DNA of 49,857 nucleotides from Marmoricola sp. (GTDB lineage: Bacteria; Actinomycetota; Actinomycetes; Propionibacteriales; Nocardioidaceae). The stretch is taken from NCBI GenBank assembly GCA_025964795.1, contig JAOPYC010000117.1:1-49857 (forward strand), in the 5' to 3' direction. Position 1 is the first letter of the stretch, and each line of letters opens with the position of its first letter. Position numbers and translations under genes: made by a program. The notes beneath the pieces were generated by a model. That model worked only from the letters and a program-made list of their open reading frames with translations. It was not told the DNA's origin and made no database searches. Of the stretch, positions 40,660 to 49,659 are shown in pieces.

Positions 40660-41340
40660 TCACTCCGGGTGGCTCGGGTCCGCCACCGAGCGGGTGTGGT
40701 GCAGCCGCGCCGAGAGCAGGGCCGCCTGCGTACGCCGCTCGACACCGAGCTTGGCCAGCATCCGGGTGACGTGGTTGCGCACCGTCTTCTCCACCAGGTA
40801 GAGCCGCTCGGCGATCTGCCGGTTGGTGAGCCCCTCCCCGATGAGGTTGAGGATCTTGCGCTCCTGCGGGGTCAGCACCGCGAGCGGGTCCTCCTCGGGC
40901 GCGGGGGTGTCGCTCCGGCGACTGGCCAGCCGCATCGCCCGGCGGGAGGCGAGCAGGTTGTGCCCGCTCGCGACCGAGTGCACGGCGGAGACCAGCTGGC
41001 TGACCGCGATGTCCTTGGGCAGGTAGCCCTTGGCCCCGCCGCGCAGGGCGGCGTCGACCAGCTGCTCCTCGTCGGTGCGGCTGAGCACCAGCATCTCGGT
41101 GGGCGGGTACTGCGCCTGGATCGAGGGCAGCTTCTCCAGCACCGGTGCCTCGTGCTCGCGGATCCCGATGACGACGACGTGCGGCCGGGTCCGGGCCACC
41201 AGCTCGATGCTCTCGTCGGGGTCGCTCGACTCGCCGACGACGGTGAGCTCGGCGCGCTCGCTGAGGGCGGAGCGGACACCGAGACGGAAGATGTCATGGC
41301 TGTCGAGCAGGAAGACGCGACGGGCCCGAGAAGACGGCAC
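40660..41340 (-). CDS. DosR-like LuxR/NarL regulator with degenerate receiver
   Basis: A 226-residue two-domain protein. The C-terminal HTH LTPQERKILNLIGEGLTNRQIAERLYLVEKTVRNHVTRMLAKLGVERRTQAAL (in pieces) closely resembles the DevR/DosR type. The N-terminal receiver (about residues 7-125) lacks the phosphoacceptor: the strand-3 Asp is Gly (G59 in VVVIGIR), and the acidic pair at strand 1 is D13-S14 instead of DD. The switch Lys in GYLPKDI remains. It is therefore an atypical receiver, probably phosphorylation-independent. No histidine kinase is adjacent. It is convergent with csrA (12-base gap). Confidence 0.88.
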   Translation of the reverse strand: MPSSRARRVFLLDSHDIFRLGVRSALSERAELTVVGESSDPDESIELVARTRPHVVVIGIREHEAPVLEKLPSIQAQYPPTEMLVLSRTDEEQLVDAALRGGAKGYLPKDIAVSQLVSAVHSVASGHNLLASRRAMRLASRRSDTPAPEEDPLAVLTPQERKILNLIGEGLTNRQIAERLYLVEKTVRNHVTRMLAKLGVERRTQAALLSARLHHTRSVADPSHPE

Positions 41341-41345
41341 GCCGA

Positions 41346-41351
41346 ATGCTA
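41346..41351 (-). promoter_or_regulatory. Possible -10 box of the DosR-like gene
   Basis: On the minus strand TAGCAT ends 5 nt before the GTG at 41340, compatible with a leaderless start. It is the weakest member of the set because of the shorter spacing. Confidence 0.35.
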
Positions 41352-41455
41352 TGAGGAGTTGCGGCCCTCATGTGGGCGAAAAGCCCAGATCCGTCCCGGC
41401 GAGACTCATCGCCCGGCGGTCACCCGCCTCCTCGGGGCAGTGCGAGAATGTCCGC

Positions 41456-42142
41456 GTGAGCGACCTGATCGACACCACCGAGATGTACCTCCGCACCATC
41501 TACGAGCTCGTGGAGGAGGGGATCGTGCCCCTGCGCGCCCGGATCGCGGAGCGGCTCCACCAGAGCGGACCGACCGTCAGCCAGACCGTGGCGCGGATGG
41601 AGCGCGACGGACTGCTGACCGTCGAGGGGGACCGCCACCTCCAGCTCACCGCGGAGGGCAACAGCCTGGCCACCAGGGTGATGCGCAAGCACCGCCTGGC
41701 CGAGCGCCTGCTGACCGACGTGATCGGCCTCGACTGGGAGCTGGTGCACGAGGAGGCCTGCCGCTGGGAGCACGTGATGAGCGAGACCGTGGAGCGGCGG
41801 CTGCTCGAGCTGCTCGACCACCCCACGGAGTCGCCCTACGGCAACCCGATCCCCGGTCTCGCCGAGCTCGGCCAGAGCGATGCGGGCGAGCAGTTCCGCG
41901 ACGGAGTCGAGGCGCTGAACACGGCCGCGGGCGCCGAGTCGCGCCGGGTGCGCGTCCGCCGGATCAGCGAGGAGATGCAGAAGGACGAGGTGCTGATGGG
42001 GGCCCTGCGACGAGCGGGTGCCATCCCGGGCGCCGTGATCGCCGCCGTGCTCACGCCGGAGGGCGTGCTCCTCGGGAGCTCAGGCGAGACGGCCGAGATC
42101 GTGGTCGAGGCCGCCGAGCACATCTTCGTGACCCCGGCTTAG
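41456..42142 (+). CDS. ideR: Iron-dependent transcriptional repressor, IdeR/DtxR type
   Basis: A 228-residue metalloregulator with an N-terminal winged helix (RARIAERLHQSGPTVSQTVARMERDGLL), a dimerisation/metal domain and a C-terminal SH3-like domain. Counting from the GTG start, the residues at DtxR/IdeR metal positions are all conserved: M10, C102, E105, H106 (primary site) and H79, E83, H98 (ancillary site). This separates it from MntR-type relatives. Fe(II)-bound IdeR represses iron uptake; a matching box lies before efeU in this window. GAGAAT ends 6 nt before the GTG and may be its -10. Confidence 0.92.
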   Translation: MSDLIDTTEMYLRTIYELVEEGIVPLRARIAERLHQSGPTVSQTVARMERDGLLTVEGDRHLQLTAEGNSLATRVMRKHRLAERLLTDVIGLDWELVHEEACRWEHVMSETVERRLLELLDHPTESPYGNPIPGLAELGQSDAGEQFRDGVEALNTAAGAESRRVRVRRISEEMQKDEVLMGALRRAGAIPGAVIAAVLTPEGVLLGSSGETAEIVVEAAEHIFVTPA

Positions 42143-42913
42143 GGCTGAGAGCCACTCGCTGCACCCGGCCTCGATCTTGACGGTGGCCAGGGGATCGCCG
42201 CGGGTCACACCGCGGTTGACGATCACCACGGGCAGGCCGGCCTTGGCGGCGTACCGCACGAAGCGCAGGCCGGACATCACCGTCAGCGACGAGCCGACGA
42301 CCAGCAGCGCGTCGGCCTCGTCGAGCGCCGCGTAGCACCGCGCCACCCGGTGCTTGGGCACGTTCTCGCCGAAGAAGACCACGTGCGGCTTGAGGCGCCC
42401 ACCACAGCCCTGGCACGCGGGTACGACGAAGCCGAGCGTCTCGTCGAGGTCGACGTCGCCGTCCGGGCGGGACTCGACGGCGGTGTGCTGCTCCACCCAG
42501 CCGCGGTTGGCCTCCCCGAGCAGCCGCTGCATCACGGTGCGGTGGGTCCGACCGCCGCAGTCGAGGCAGATCACCTCGCTGATCCGGCCGTGCAGGGCCA
42601 CCATGTGCTGGTGCCCGGCGCGCTCGTGCAGCCCGTCGACGTTCTGCGTGATCAGGAACGAGACCCGGCCGGCGGCCTCGAGCCGGGCCAGCGCCCGGTG
42701 ACCGTCGTTGGGTTCCGCCGATCCCATCCGCGACCAGCCGACGTGGGCCCGGGCCCAGTAGCGGCGCTGGCTGTCCGGGGTGGCCACGAACTCCTGGTAG
42801 GTCATCGGCATCCGCACCGGGGCGCCCGGCCCGCGGTAGTCGGGGATGCCGGAGTCGGTGCTCAGTCCGGCACCGGTCAGGACGACGACGCGCCCGTCGA
42901 GGGGATCAGCCAC
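42080..42913 (-). CDS. Sir2-family NAD-dependent deacylase (sirtuin)
   Basis: A 277-residue sirtuin. NAD-binding motifs are LTGAGLSTDSGIPDYRG and TQNVDGLHERAGH, the catalytic His is H108 (ALHGRISEV), and zinc is bound by C116, C119 and the CxxC of VPACQGCGGRLKP. GSSLTV and VNRGVT match the late Rossmann loops. It removes acetyl or other acyl groups from lysines using NAD. The GTG start overlaps the DUF2277 gene by 8 bases. Its last 63 bases run antisense to the end of ideR. Confidence 0.93.
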   Translation of the reverse strand: MADPLDGRVVVLTGAGLSTDSGIPDYRGPGAPVRMPMTYQEFVATPDSQRRYWARAHVGWSRMGSAEPNDGHRALARLEAAGRVSFLITQNVDGLHERAGHQHMVALHGRISEVICLDCGGRTHRTVMQRLLGEANRGWVEQHTAVESRPDGDVDLDETLGFVVPACQGCGGRLKPHVVFFGENVPKHRVARCYAALDEADALLVVGSSLTVMSGLRFVRYAAKAGLPVVIVNRGVTRGDPLATVKIEAGCSEWLSALSRGHEDVLGGLDHDLGRLA

Positions 42914-43178
42914 GCGCGTAGCGGACCTCGGCCCGGGCGCGGGCCTTGGCGGCCTCCACCTCGCGGTTCTTCGGCGGTGCGTTGGTGCTCAGGTGCTGGA
43001 GCAGGTGCCGGGTCGCGTGCTCGACGTCGGCCACGGCCTGGTCGAAGGCCTCCTGGTTGGCCAGCGACGGCTTGGTGGTCCCGCTGACCTTGCGGACGTA
43101 CTGCACGGCGGCGGCGTGCACCTCGTCCCGGGTGGCCGGCGGCTCGAAGTTGTGGAGGGTCCGGATGTTGCGGCACAT
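42906..43178 (-). CDS. DUF2277-family protein
   Basis: A 90-residue protein beginning MCRNIRTLHNFEPPATRDEVHAAAVQYVRKVSG (in pieces), the diagnostic start of DUF2277. The function is unknown. The MCRNI start makes the ATG at 43178 certain. It precedes and overlaps the sirtuin gene, so they are probably one operon. Confidence 0.9.
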   Translation of the reverse strand: MCRNIRTLHNFEPPATRDEVHAAAVQYVRKVSGTTKPSLANQEAFDQAVADVEHATRHLLQHLSTNAPPKNREVEAAKARARAEVRYARG

Positions 43179-43185
43179 GCACTCG

Positions 43186-43191
43186 AGTTTA
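43186..43191 (-). promoter_or_regulatory. TANNNT -10 box of the DUF2277-sirtuin operon
   Basis: On the minus strand TAAACT lies 7 nt before the ATG at 43178. The TAA of the box is also the stop codon of the upstream beta-propeller gene. No Shine-Dalgarno is visible, so a leaderless start is likely. Confidence 0.45.
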
Positions 43192-45030
43192 CGTGACCCG
43201 CACCACCTCGACCCGGTCACCGACCAGGGCGATCCGGCCGTCCTCGAGCGGGAGCGCGCGTGGCTGGGAGCCGCCGGGTGAGGGGAGTGGTTCGGTGGTC
43301 ACCGCCCCGGACGTCGAGACCCGCAGCAGCACCATCTCGCTGGCGAACGGCCCGGCCTCCCAGTGCTGGAGGGCGGTGATGGCCACTCGCGGGGCCGGTA
43401 GCCAGGTGAACGCGTGCGGGTCGTCGCCGGCACCGAGCGCGCTGTCCCGGCCGAAGGTCACCTTGCCGACCTGCTGGGTCCGGGCCGGGTCGGCGAGGTC
43501 GAACACCCCGGCCTGGGCGCCGCGACTCTGGCCCGCGGTGGTCGCGTCCGTGCCGAGACCGAGCAGCAGGCCGTCCCCGATCGGGTGCAGGTAGGCGGAG
43601 AAGCCCGGGATCTTCAGCTCCCCGAGCCGTCGCGGCCGGGTGGGGTCCGCGAGGTCGATCGTGTAGAGCGGGTCCATCTGCCGGAAGGTGACCAGCACCG
43701 CCAGGTCGTCGAACCAGCGCACCGACTGGATCTCCTCGTCGACGCCCAGGCCGCGGAGCTCGCCCACCTGCTCGAGCCGGCCGTCCCTCTCGTCGAGTAC
43801 CACGATGCCGTTGTCCCGGGTGTGCCCCAGCCGGTCCGGCCACGACACGGCCACGCGCAGGTGACCGTCGTGCTCGTCCAGGGACCAGCGGTCCCTGATC
43901 TCGCCCGCTACCGAGCCGGACGCGACGTAGGCGGTGCGGTCGCCCTCCAGGGCGAACGCGTGCAGCTGGGCGCGTGGCCGGCCCCAGTCGGCGGAGGTGA
44001 CGTAGAGCCGGTCCGTGGAGGAGTAGACCTCGCCCCCCGCCCCGGTCACCGCCACCGCGGTGGCCCGGTCGACGGCTCCGGGCCGGAAGGTCGCGACGGC
44101 CACGGTGTCGGGCCCGGTGTCGGCCCCGGTCTCGGACCTGGGCCAGGTCGTCGGGTGGTAGACGTCGCTGCAACCCACCACGGGGTTCGAGTCGACGGCG
44201 GGCAGCCAGCCGCCGACGTTGGAGTTGCGGACGATCTCGCGGTTGCGCCGCAGCGCCTGCTTCGGGGTCAGCCGGCCCCGTTCCGGATGCACGAACGGCA
44301 GCTCCGGCCGGCCCGTGGAGGTGACCAGGCGCACCGTGTCGTCGTACTGCCGCAGGGAGAGGACGCTGCCCGTCCAGCTCGTCCTGCTGTCGAGCACGGG
44401 GTGCGCGGGGTCGGAGATGTCCAGGTCGACGAGCTCGGACCCGCCGCCACCGCCGGGGGCGATCATCTTGCTGTCCCTCGCCCCACCCGCCATCGCCACG
44501 ACGCGTCCACTCGAGACGATGACGTGGTGGCCGACCAGCAGCAGCCCGTCGGCACGGCTCGCGTCCGGCAGCCGCCAGTCGGCCAGCCGGCGTGGAGCGG
44601 GTCCCGCGACGTCGGTGATGACCACGCGGCGGCTGTCCGTGAGCTGTACGACGAGACGCCCGTCGGTCTTCGCCACGTCGGGCTCGTCGACACCGGACTC
44701 CTGGGTGTTCGTGCCGGTGGGTCCGTTCGCCACGCCGCCGTCCTGCGCCACGGCCGTGTCCTCCCCGAGAGCGGTGGCGTAGCCCGGCATCCGCTCGGGC
44801 CAGATCCGCCCGGCCCAGCCGTAGGGACCGACCTGGTCGAGCGTGTGGTCGACGTACCACCGCTGCAGGGACGCACAGTCCTGGAAGGTGGTCAGCCCCG
44901 TGGCCGCGCGCGCCGGTGGGGCGCCCGGATCCGCGACCACTCCGGCGGTGACGCCCACGACGACCATGCCGCCGAGCGCGAGGGCGGAGATCAGGCTGCC
45001 GCCGAGGGCGGTCTTCGCCGGGGTTTCCAT
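43189..45030 (-). CDS. Secreted or membrane-anchored beta-propeller domain protein
   Basis: A 613-residue protein with an N-terminal hydrophobic segment (about residues 12-34), signal peptide or anchor, followed by a large extracytoplasmic domain of the actinobacterial/archaeal 'beta_propel' type. The marker is GVDEPDVAKTDGRLVVQLTDSRRVVITDV near residue 110; repeated blade-like units (LADPTRPRRLGEL, LADPARTQQVGKV, ISDPAHPVLDSRT) follow. Function is unknown, possibly protein interaction or sensing at the surface. ATG 45030 is chosen because the signal follows; a GTG at 45135 would add 35 odd residues. Confidence 0.85.
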   Translation of the reverse strand: METPAKTALGGSLISALALGGMVVVGVTAGVVADPGAPPARAATGLTTFQDCASLQRWYVDHTLDQVGPYGWAGRIWPERMPGYATALGEDTAVAQDGGVANGPTGTNTQESGVDEPDVAKTDGRLVVQLTDSRRVVITDVAGPAPRRLADWRLPDASRADGLLLVGHHVIVSSGRVVAMAGGARDSKMIAPGGGGGSELVDLDISDPAHPVLDSRTSWTGSVLSLRQYDDTVRLVTSTGRPELPFVHPERGRLTPKQALRRNREIVRNSNVGGWLPAVDSNPVVGCSDVYHPTTWPRSETGADTGPDTVAVATFRPGAVDRATAVAVTGAGGEVYSSTDRLYVTSADWGRPRAQLHAFALEGDRTAYVASGSVAGEIRDRWSLDEHDGHLRVAVSWPDRLGHTRDNGIVVLDERDGRLEQVGELRGLGVDEEIQSVRWFDDLAVLVTFRQMDPLYTIDLADPTRPRRLGELKIPGFSAYLHPIGDGLLLGLGTDATTAGQSRGAQAGVFDLADPARTQQVGKVTFGRDSALGAGDDPHAFTWLPAPRVAITALQHWEAGPFASEMVLLRVSTSGAVTTEPLPSPGGSQPRALPLEDGRIALVGDRVEVVRVT

Positions 45031-45125
45031 GGTGGCTGTGACGCAGCGCTGGACCACCCGGTTCCCTGCCTCGCGGATGCGCGAGGATGGCAGGCCCCAG
45101 CCGTCCCTGACCCAGGAGAGACCCC

Positions 45126-46295
45126 TTGCCCGCACGCGACCACGACATCGTCGTCCTCGGGGCCACCGGCTTCACCGGTGAGCTCACCGCCGCCTACCTG
45201 GCCGAGCACGCTCCGGACGGCCTGCGCTGGGCGCTGGCCGGCCGCAACCAGGGCAAGCTGGAGCAGGTGCGGTCCCGGCTCGCGAAGATCGACCCTGCCC
45301 TCGCCGGGCTCCCGCTCGTCGTGGCGGACAGCTCGGACGCCGCCTCCCTGAAGTTGCTGGCCGAGTCGACGCGAGTGGTGATCACCACCGTCGGCCCCTA
45401 CGTGGAGTACGGCGAGCCGCTGGTCGCCGCCTGCGCCGCGGCGGGCACCGACTACGTGGACCTCACCGGCGAGCCCGAGTTCGTCGACCGGATGTACCTC
45501 GAGCACCACGATGTCGCCGCCGCCTCCGGGGCGCGGATCGTGCACGCCTGTGGCTTCGACTCCATCCCGCACGACCTCGGAGCCTGGTTCACGGTCCAGC
45601 AGCTCGGCGCCACCGACCCGATCACCCTGCGCGGCGTCGTGCGTGCGGGGGCAACGGCCTCCGGAGGCACCTTCGCCTCGGCGATGGGGGCCTTCAGCCG
45701 GGCCAAGCACATGCGCGACGCGATGGTCGCCCGGAACAAGGTGGAACCGCGCCCGGTGGGCCGCAAGTCGCGTGCGGTCGCGGGCAAGCCCGGCCGGGAC
45801 AAGGTGCTGGGCTACTGGCTGCTGCCGATGCCGACCATCGACCCGTTCGTGGTGGCCCGGTCCGGTGCGGCCCTCGAGTCCTACGGCCCCGACTTCCGCT
45901 ACAGCCACTACGCCGGGCTGAAGACGCTGCGCTACGCCGCGGGCGCGGTGGCCGGCGTCTCCACGCTGATGGTGGCGGCGCAGGTGGCGCCGGTGCGCAA
46001 CTTCCTCAAGAGCCGCGTCAAGCAGGGGGAGGGTCCTTCGGAGCAGCGCCGCGCGAAGTCGTGGTTCACCGTCGACTTCGTCGGGGAGAGCGCCGGAAGG
46101 ACCGTGCACACCCGTGTCTCCGGCGGCGACCCCGGCTACACCGAGACCGCGAAGATGCTCGCCGAGTCCGCGCTGTGCCTGGCCCTCGACGACAACCCGA
46201 AGACCTCCGGGCAGGTCACCACGGCCGCGGCGATGGCCGAGAACCTGCTGCCGCGCCTGCAGCGCGCGGGCATGACCTTCGAGACGATCGCCTGA
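45126..46295 (+). CDS. Saccharopine dehydrogenase-like protein (Rv2449c-type)
   Basis: A 389-residue protein with an N-terminal Rossmann fold (DIVVLGATGFTGELTAAYLAEH, residues 7-28) and LTGEPEFVDRMYLEHHDVAAASGARIVHACGFDSIPHDLGA (in pieces), typical of the trans-acting enoyl reductase/saccharopine dehydrogenase-like family of actinobacteria. One hydrophobic stretch near residue 280 (YAAGAVAGVSTLMVAAQVAPV) may contact membranes. The substrate is unknown; true saccharopine dehydrogenase activity is unlikely. The start is TTG with AGGAGAG upstream. Confidence 0.85.
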   Translation: MPARDHDIVVLGATGFTGELTAAYLAEHAPDGLRWALAGRNQGKLEQVRSRLAKIDPALAGLPLVVADSSDAASLKLLAESTRVVITTVGPYVEYGEPLVAACAAAGTDYVDLTGEPEFVDRMYLEHHDVAAASGARIVHACGFDSIPHDLGAWFTVQQLGATDPITLRGVVRAGATASGGTFASAMGAFSRAKHMRDAMVARNKVEPRPVGRKSRAVAGKPGRDKVLGYWLLPMPTIDPFVVARSGAALESYGPDFRYSHYAGLKTLRYAAGAVAGVSTLMVAAQVAPVRNFLKSRVKQGEGPSEQRRAKSWFTVDFVGESAGRTVHTRVSGGDPGYTETAKMLAESALCLALDDNPKTSGQVTTAAAMAENLLPRLQRAGMTFETIA

Positions 46296-46301
46296 CCCGT
46301 C

Positions 46302-47573
46302 CTACGCGAAGAGCGTCTCACCGACGAAGCCGCTCTTCGAACCCACGCCGGGCGGCACCGCGAACAGGCCCGACCCCGTGTGCTGCAGGTACTCCATCAG
46401 CGCGTCCTGGGACGACAGCCGGGTCTGCATCGGGATGTACTGCTCGACCGGGTCGCGGACGAAGGCGATGAAGAACAACCCGGCGTCGAGTCGGCCCAGG
46501 GCTGTGCTGCCGTCGGTGAAGTTGTAGCCGCGGCGGAGCATCTTGACGCCCTTGTTCTGCGTGGGATGGGCCAGCCGCACGTGCGCGTCGACCGCGATGA
46601 GCGGTCCGTCCCGGCCCTGGAGGTCGAAGTCGGGCTGGGTGAACTCGGTGCCGCCGGACAGCGGGGCGCCCTCGTCGCGGTTGCGGCCGACCAGCGTCTC
46701 CTGCTCGCGCAGGCTGGTCCGGTCCCAGGGCTCGATGTGCATGTTGATGCGCCGGGCCACCAGGTAGGAGCCACCCGCGAGCCAGCTCGCTGCGGCGTCG
46801 TCGTCCTCCTGGACCCAGACGAACTTCTCGACGTTGTCGGGGTCCTCGGCCTTGAGGTTCGCCGTACCGTCCTTGAAGCCGAGCAGGTTGCGAGCCGTGG
46901 CCTGGCGAGTCGACGTCGAGGAGGTCCGGCCGAAGCCGAGCTGGGCCCAGCGCATCGCGACCGTGCCGAAGCCCATGCGCGCCAGGTTGCGGATCGCGTG
47001 CACGGCGACCTGGGGGTCGTGCGCGCAGGCCTGGATGCAGAGGTCGCCGTTGCTGCGCGCGGGGTCGAGGTTGTCGGCCGGGAAGTGGGGGAGCTCGCGC
47101 AGCGCGGCGGGTCGCCGGTCGCGGAGCCCGAAGCGGTCCTGGCCGTCCTTCTCGAACAGGGTGGGGCCGAACCCGAAGGTGAGCGTCAGCCCGGACGCGC
47201 TCAGCCCCAGCGCCTCACCGGTGTCGGTGGGTGGGGCGTCGTACGACGTGGGTGCGCCGTCCCCGACCGGGGTGCCGGCCGTCATCTCGCGGGCGGCGGC
47301 CGTCCAGGTGCGCAGCAGCGCCACCAGCTCCTCACGGGAGTCGGTGGTCACGTCGAACGAGGCGAAGTGCAGCCGGTCCTGCGCGGGCGTGGTGATACCG
47401 GCCTGGTGCGGTCCGTGGAACGGGTAGGTCGCCTTGTCGACGCCGGTGGGGGGCGCCTCGTCGGTCTCGTGCCCGTAGGCGAACCCGCCCACGCCCGCGG
47501 CGCCGACGGCGAGCGCCCCCGCACCGGCAGCTCCGAGGAGCCGCCGGCGGGAGAGCGATCGGTCCGGGGTCAC
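46302..47573 (-). CDS. efeB: Iron uptake Dyp-type heme peroxidase EfeB
   Basis: A 423-residue protein with a twin-arginine signal (SRRRLLGAAGAGALAVGAA, about residues 8-26) and a dye-decolourising peroxidase domain. The GFKDG motif is present (consensus GxxDG), with the heme-ligand region DAHVRLAHP and a late RRGYNF stretch. EfeB is exported folded with heme by Tat and assists ferrous/ferric iron handling with EfeU and EfeO. The GTG start overlaps the efeO stop as GTGA; a longer frame to 48410 is antisense-like sequence in efeO. Confidence 0.94.
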   Translation of the reverse strand: MTPDRSLSRRRLLGAAGAGALAVGAAGVGGFAYGHETDEAPPTGVDKATYPFHGPHQAGITTPAQDRLHFASFDVTTDSREELVALLRTWTAAAREMTAGTPVGDGAPTSYDAPPTDTGEALGLSASGLTLTFGFGPTLFEKDGQDRFGLRDRRPAALRELPHFPADNLDPARSNGDLCIQACAHDPQVAVHAIRNLARMGFGTVAMRWAQLGFGRTSSTSTRQATARNLLGFKDGTANLKAEDPDNVEKFVWVQEDDDAAASWLAGGSYLVARRINMHIEPWDRTSLREQETLVGRNRDEGAPLSGGTEFTQPDFDLQGRDGPLIAVDAHVRLAHPTQNKGVKMLRRGYNFTDGSTALGRLDAGLFFIAFVRDPVEQYIPMQTRLSSQDALMEYLQHTGSGLFAVPPGVGSKSGFVGETLFA

Positions 47574-48748
47574 AGAGTGATGGCTCCCGTCATCTTCGAC
47601 AGCGGCTCGGCGAGCGCGTTGACGGCGTCGGAGAGCTCCTTGCGCTGGGCCTCGGTGACCTTGTCGTAGGAGACGAAGTCGTCGGAGCCCTTCTTGTACT
47701 TGTCGAGCAGCGGCTGCAGGTTGTCGAAAGCGGTCTCGATCTGCGTGGCCAGGTCGGGCTCCTTGGCCTCCAGCAGCGGCTTGAGGCCCTCGAAGCCCAC
47801 GCGGGCTCCGTCGACGTTGGCCTGGAAGTCGTAGAGGTCGGTGTGCGACCAGATGTCCTCCTCGCCGGTGATCTTGCCGCTCGCGACCTCGTCGAGCAGG
47901 CCCTTCGACCCGTTGCCGATCTGGTCGACGGTGTACTTCAGGCCCTGGACCCGCTGGTCGAGCACCTTGGCGTTGGCGAGCAGGTCGTCCACCGCGGTGG
48001 CGCGCTCGGCCGGGGTCATCGCCCGGTAGCCCGACGCCGGCGGCCACAGGTCCTTCTCGATGCGGTGCCAGCCGGTCCACTTCTGGCCCGGCTCGAGGTC
48101 GGCCTCGCGCAGGTCCATCTTCGGGTCGAGGTCTCCGAAGGACTCCGCCACCGTCTCGATGCGCTCCCAGTACTGGCGGGCGTGCGGGAAGATCGTGCGC
48201 GCCTCGGCGTCGTCGCCGGCCTTGTAGGCGGCGGCGAACTTCGTGGTCTCGTCCACCAGCTGCTGCGACTGGTCGCGGACGTAGGCGGCGTACTGGCTGG
48301 TGGCGGCGTCGATCGTGGCCTGGTCCACGCCGGTGATCTTGGTGCTCGTGCCCGAGTCGGTGACGGTGAACTTCGAGCGGATGCCCTTCCCGACCATCCC
48401 GGGCTTGCACGTGGCCAGGTAGGTGCCCGGGGCCGCCCGGACCACGAGGTCGCGGGAGAGGCCCGGACCCACGTTCTCGATCTCACCGACGATGCGCAGG
48501 CCGTCGGCGGCGTAGAAGTAGAACTCGGTGACCTCGGACCCGGTGTTCTTCACCTTGAAGACCACGTTGCCCGAAGGCGCCTCGGACGACGTGAGGTCAC
48601 AGTTCTTCGCGGAGGACTCGACGTTGATGGTGCCGTCGCCCTTGGACTTCGCCGAGGTGTCGTTCGCCTCGGTCACGCTGCAGGCGGACGTGCTCGCCGC
48701 GAGCGCGGCGACCGCGATGGCGCAGGCGGCAGTGGTGTAGCGGGTCAC
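47570..48748 (-). CDS. efeO: Iron uptake system protein EfeO
   Basis: A 392-residue lipoprotein with a signal ending TSAC (C23), an N-terminal cupredoxin-like domain (residues 40-130, with the C-terminal TYLATCKPGMVGKG segment) and an M75/imelysin-like domain with the HxxE motif in GWHRIEKDLWPP. EfeO binds iron or copper and passes it to EfeU. The start is GTG. It lies 16 bases downstream of efeU. Confidence 0.94.
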   Translation of the reverse strand: MTRYTTAACAIAVAALAASTSACSVTEANDTSAKSKGDGTINVESSAKNCDLTSSEAPSGNVVFKVKNTGSEVTEFYFYAADGLRIVGEIENVGPGLSRDLVVRAAPGTYLATCKPGMVGKGIRSKFTVTDSGTSTKITGVDQATIDAATSQYAAYVRDQSQQLVDETTKFAAAYKAGDDAEARTIFPHARQYWERIETVAESFGDLDPKMDLREADLEPGQKWTGWHRIEKDLWPPASGYRAMTPAERATAVDDLLANAKVLDQRVQGLKYTVDQIGNGSKGLLDEVASGKITGEEDIWSHTDLYDFQANVDGARVGFEGLKPLLEAKEPDLATQIETAFDNLQPLLDKYKKGSDDFVSYDKVTEAQRKELSDAVNALAEPLSKMTGAITL

Positions 48749-48764
48749 GGGGGTGGCCTTTCGG

Positions 48765-49646
48765 TCAGGCGGCGTTGGCGGGCTGGCTGGGGGAGGTGCT
48801 GGTCGGGGCCTTCGAGCGGGAGCGGGTGCGGGTGCGGAGCAGGAACATGGACATGGTCGGGATGACGTAGGCCACCCAGGCGACGGCCTCGAGCCAGGTG
48901 GTGGCGGGGGAGAAGTTGACGGTCCCCTTCAGCAGGGTTCCCCACCACGAGGCCGGGGGGATCTGCTTGCTCACGTCGAAGGCGAGGGTGTTCAGGCCGG
49001 GCAGGAGGCCGGCCTCCTGGAGGTCGTGCACCCCGTAGGAGAGGACGCCGGCGGCGACGATGATCAAGATGATGCCCGTCCACTTGAAGAACTGGGCGAG
49101 GTTGATCGTGAGCACGCCCTTGTAGAAGGCGAAGCCCATGGCCACCGCCGTGAGGATGCCGAGCAGCGCGCCGAGGAACGGCACCAGGGTCGAGTCGCCG
49201 CTGCTGGTCGTGGCCTGGGTGGCGGACCAGATGAACAGGGCCGTCTCCAGGCCCTCGCGCCCGACGGCGAACAGGGCGACGACGGCCAGGCTGACCCCGC
49301 CGGTGTCCGCCGCGTCGTCGATCTTGCCGCGCAGCTCACCCGACATCCCCCGCGCGTGCCGGGCCATCCAGAACACCATCCAGGTGACGAAGCCGACCGC
49401 GACCAGGGAGAGGGTCCCGCCCAGCGCCTCCTTGGCCTGGAAGGTCAGGCTCCGCGGACCGAAGGTGAGCAGCGCGCCGAACGCCATCGAGATGACGACG
49501 GCCACGGCGACGCCGGCCCAGATCCGGGGGACGAGGTGACGGCGCTCGGACTTGACGAGGTAGGCGATCAGGATCACCACGACCAGGCTGGCTTCGAGCC
49601 CTTCGCGCAATCCGATCAGGTAGTTCCCCAGCGGGAATGAGGTCAT
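48765..49646 (-). CDS. efeU: Iron permease EfeU (Ftr1 family)
   Basis: A 293-residue permease with about seven transmembrane helices and the two REGLE motifs that bind iron, in LREGLEASLVV (about residue 14) and GREGLETALF (about 129). It transports iron across the membrane together with EfeO and EfeB. The ATG at 49646 has GGAG upstream and an IdeR-type box 14-32 bases before it. The C-terminal tail is Arg/Ser-rich. Confidence 0.95.
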   Translation of the reverse strand: MTSFPLGNYLIGLREGLEASLVVVILIAYLVKSERRHLVPRIWAGVAVAVVISMAFGALLTFGPRSLTFQAKEALGGTLSLVAVGFVTWMVFWMARHARGMSGELRGKIDDAADTGGVSLAVVALFAVGREGLETALFIWSATQATTSSGDSTLVPFLGALLGILTAVAMGFAFYKGVLTINLAQFFKWTGIILIIVAAGVLSYGVHDLQEAGLLPGLNTLAFDVSKQIPPASWWGTLLKGTVNFSPATTWLEAVAWVAYVIPTMSMFLLRTRTRSRSKAPTSTSPSQPANAA

Positions 49647-49659
49647 CGTCGTCTCCGAA

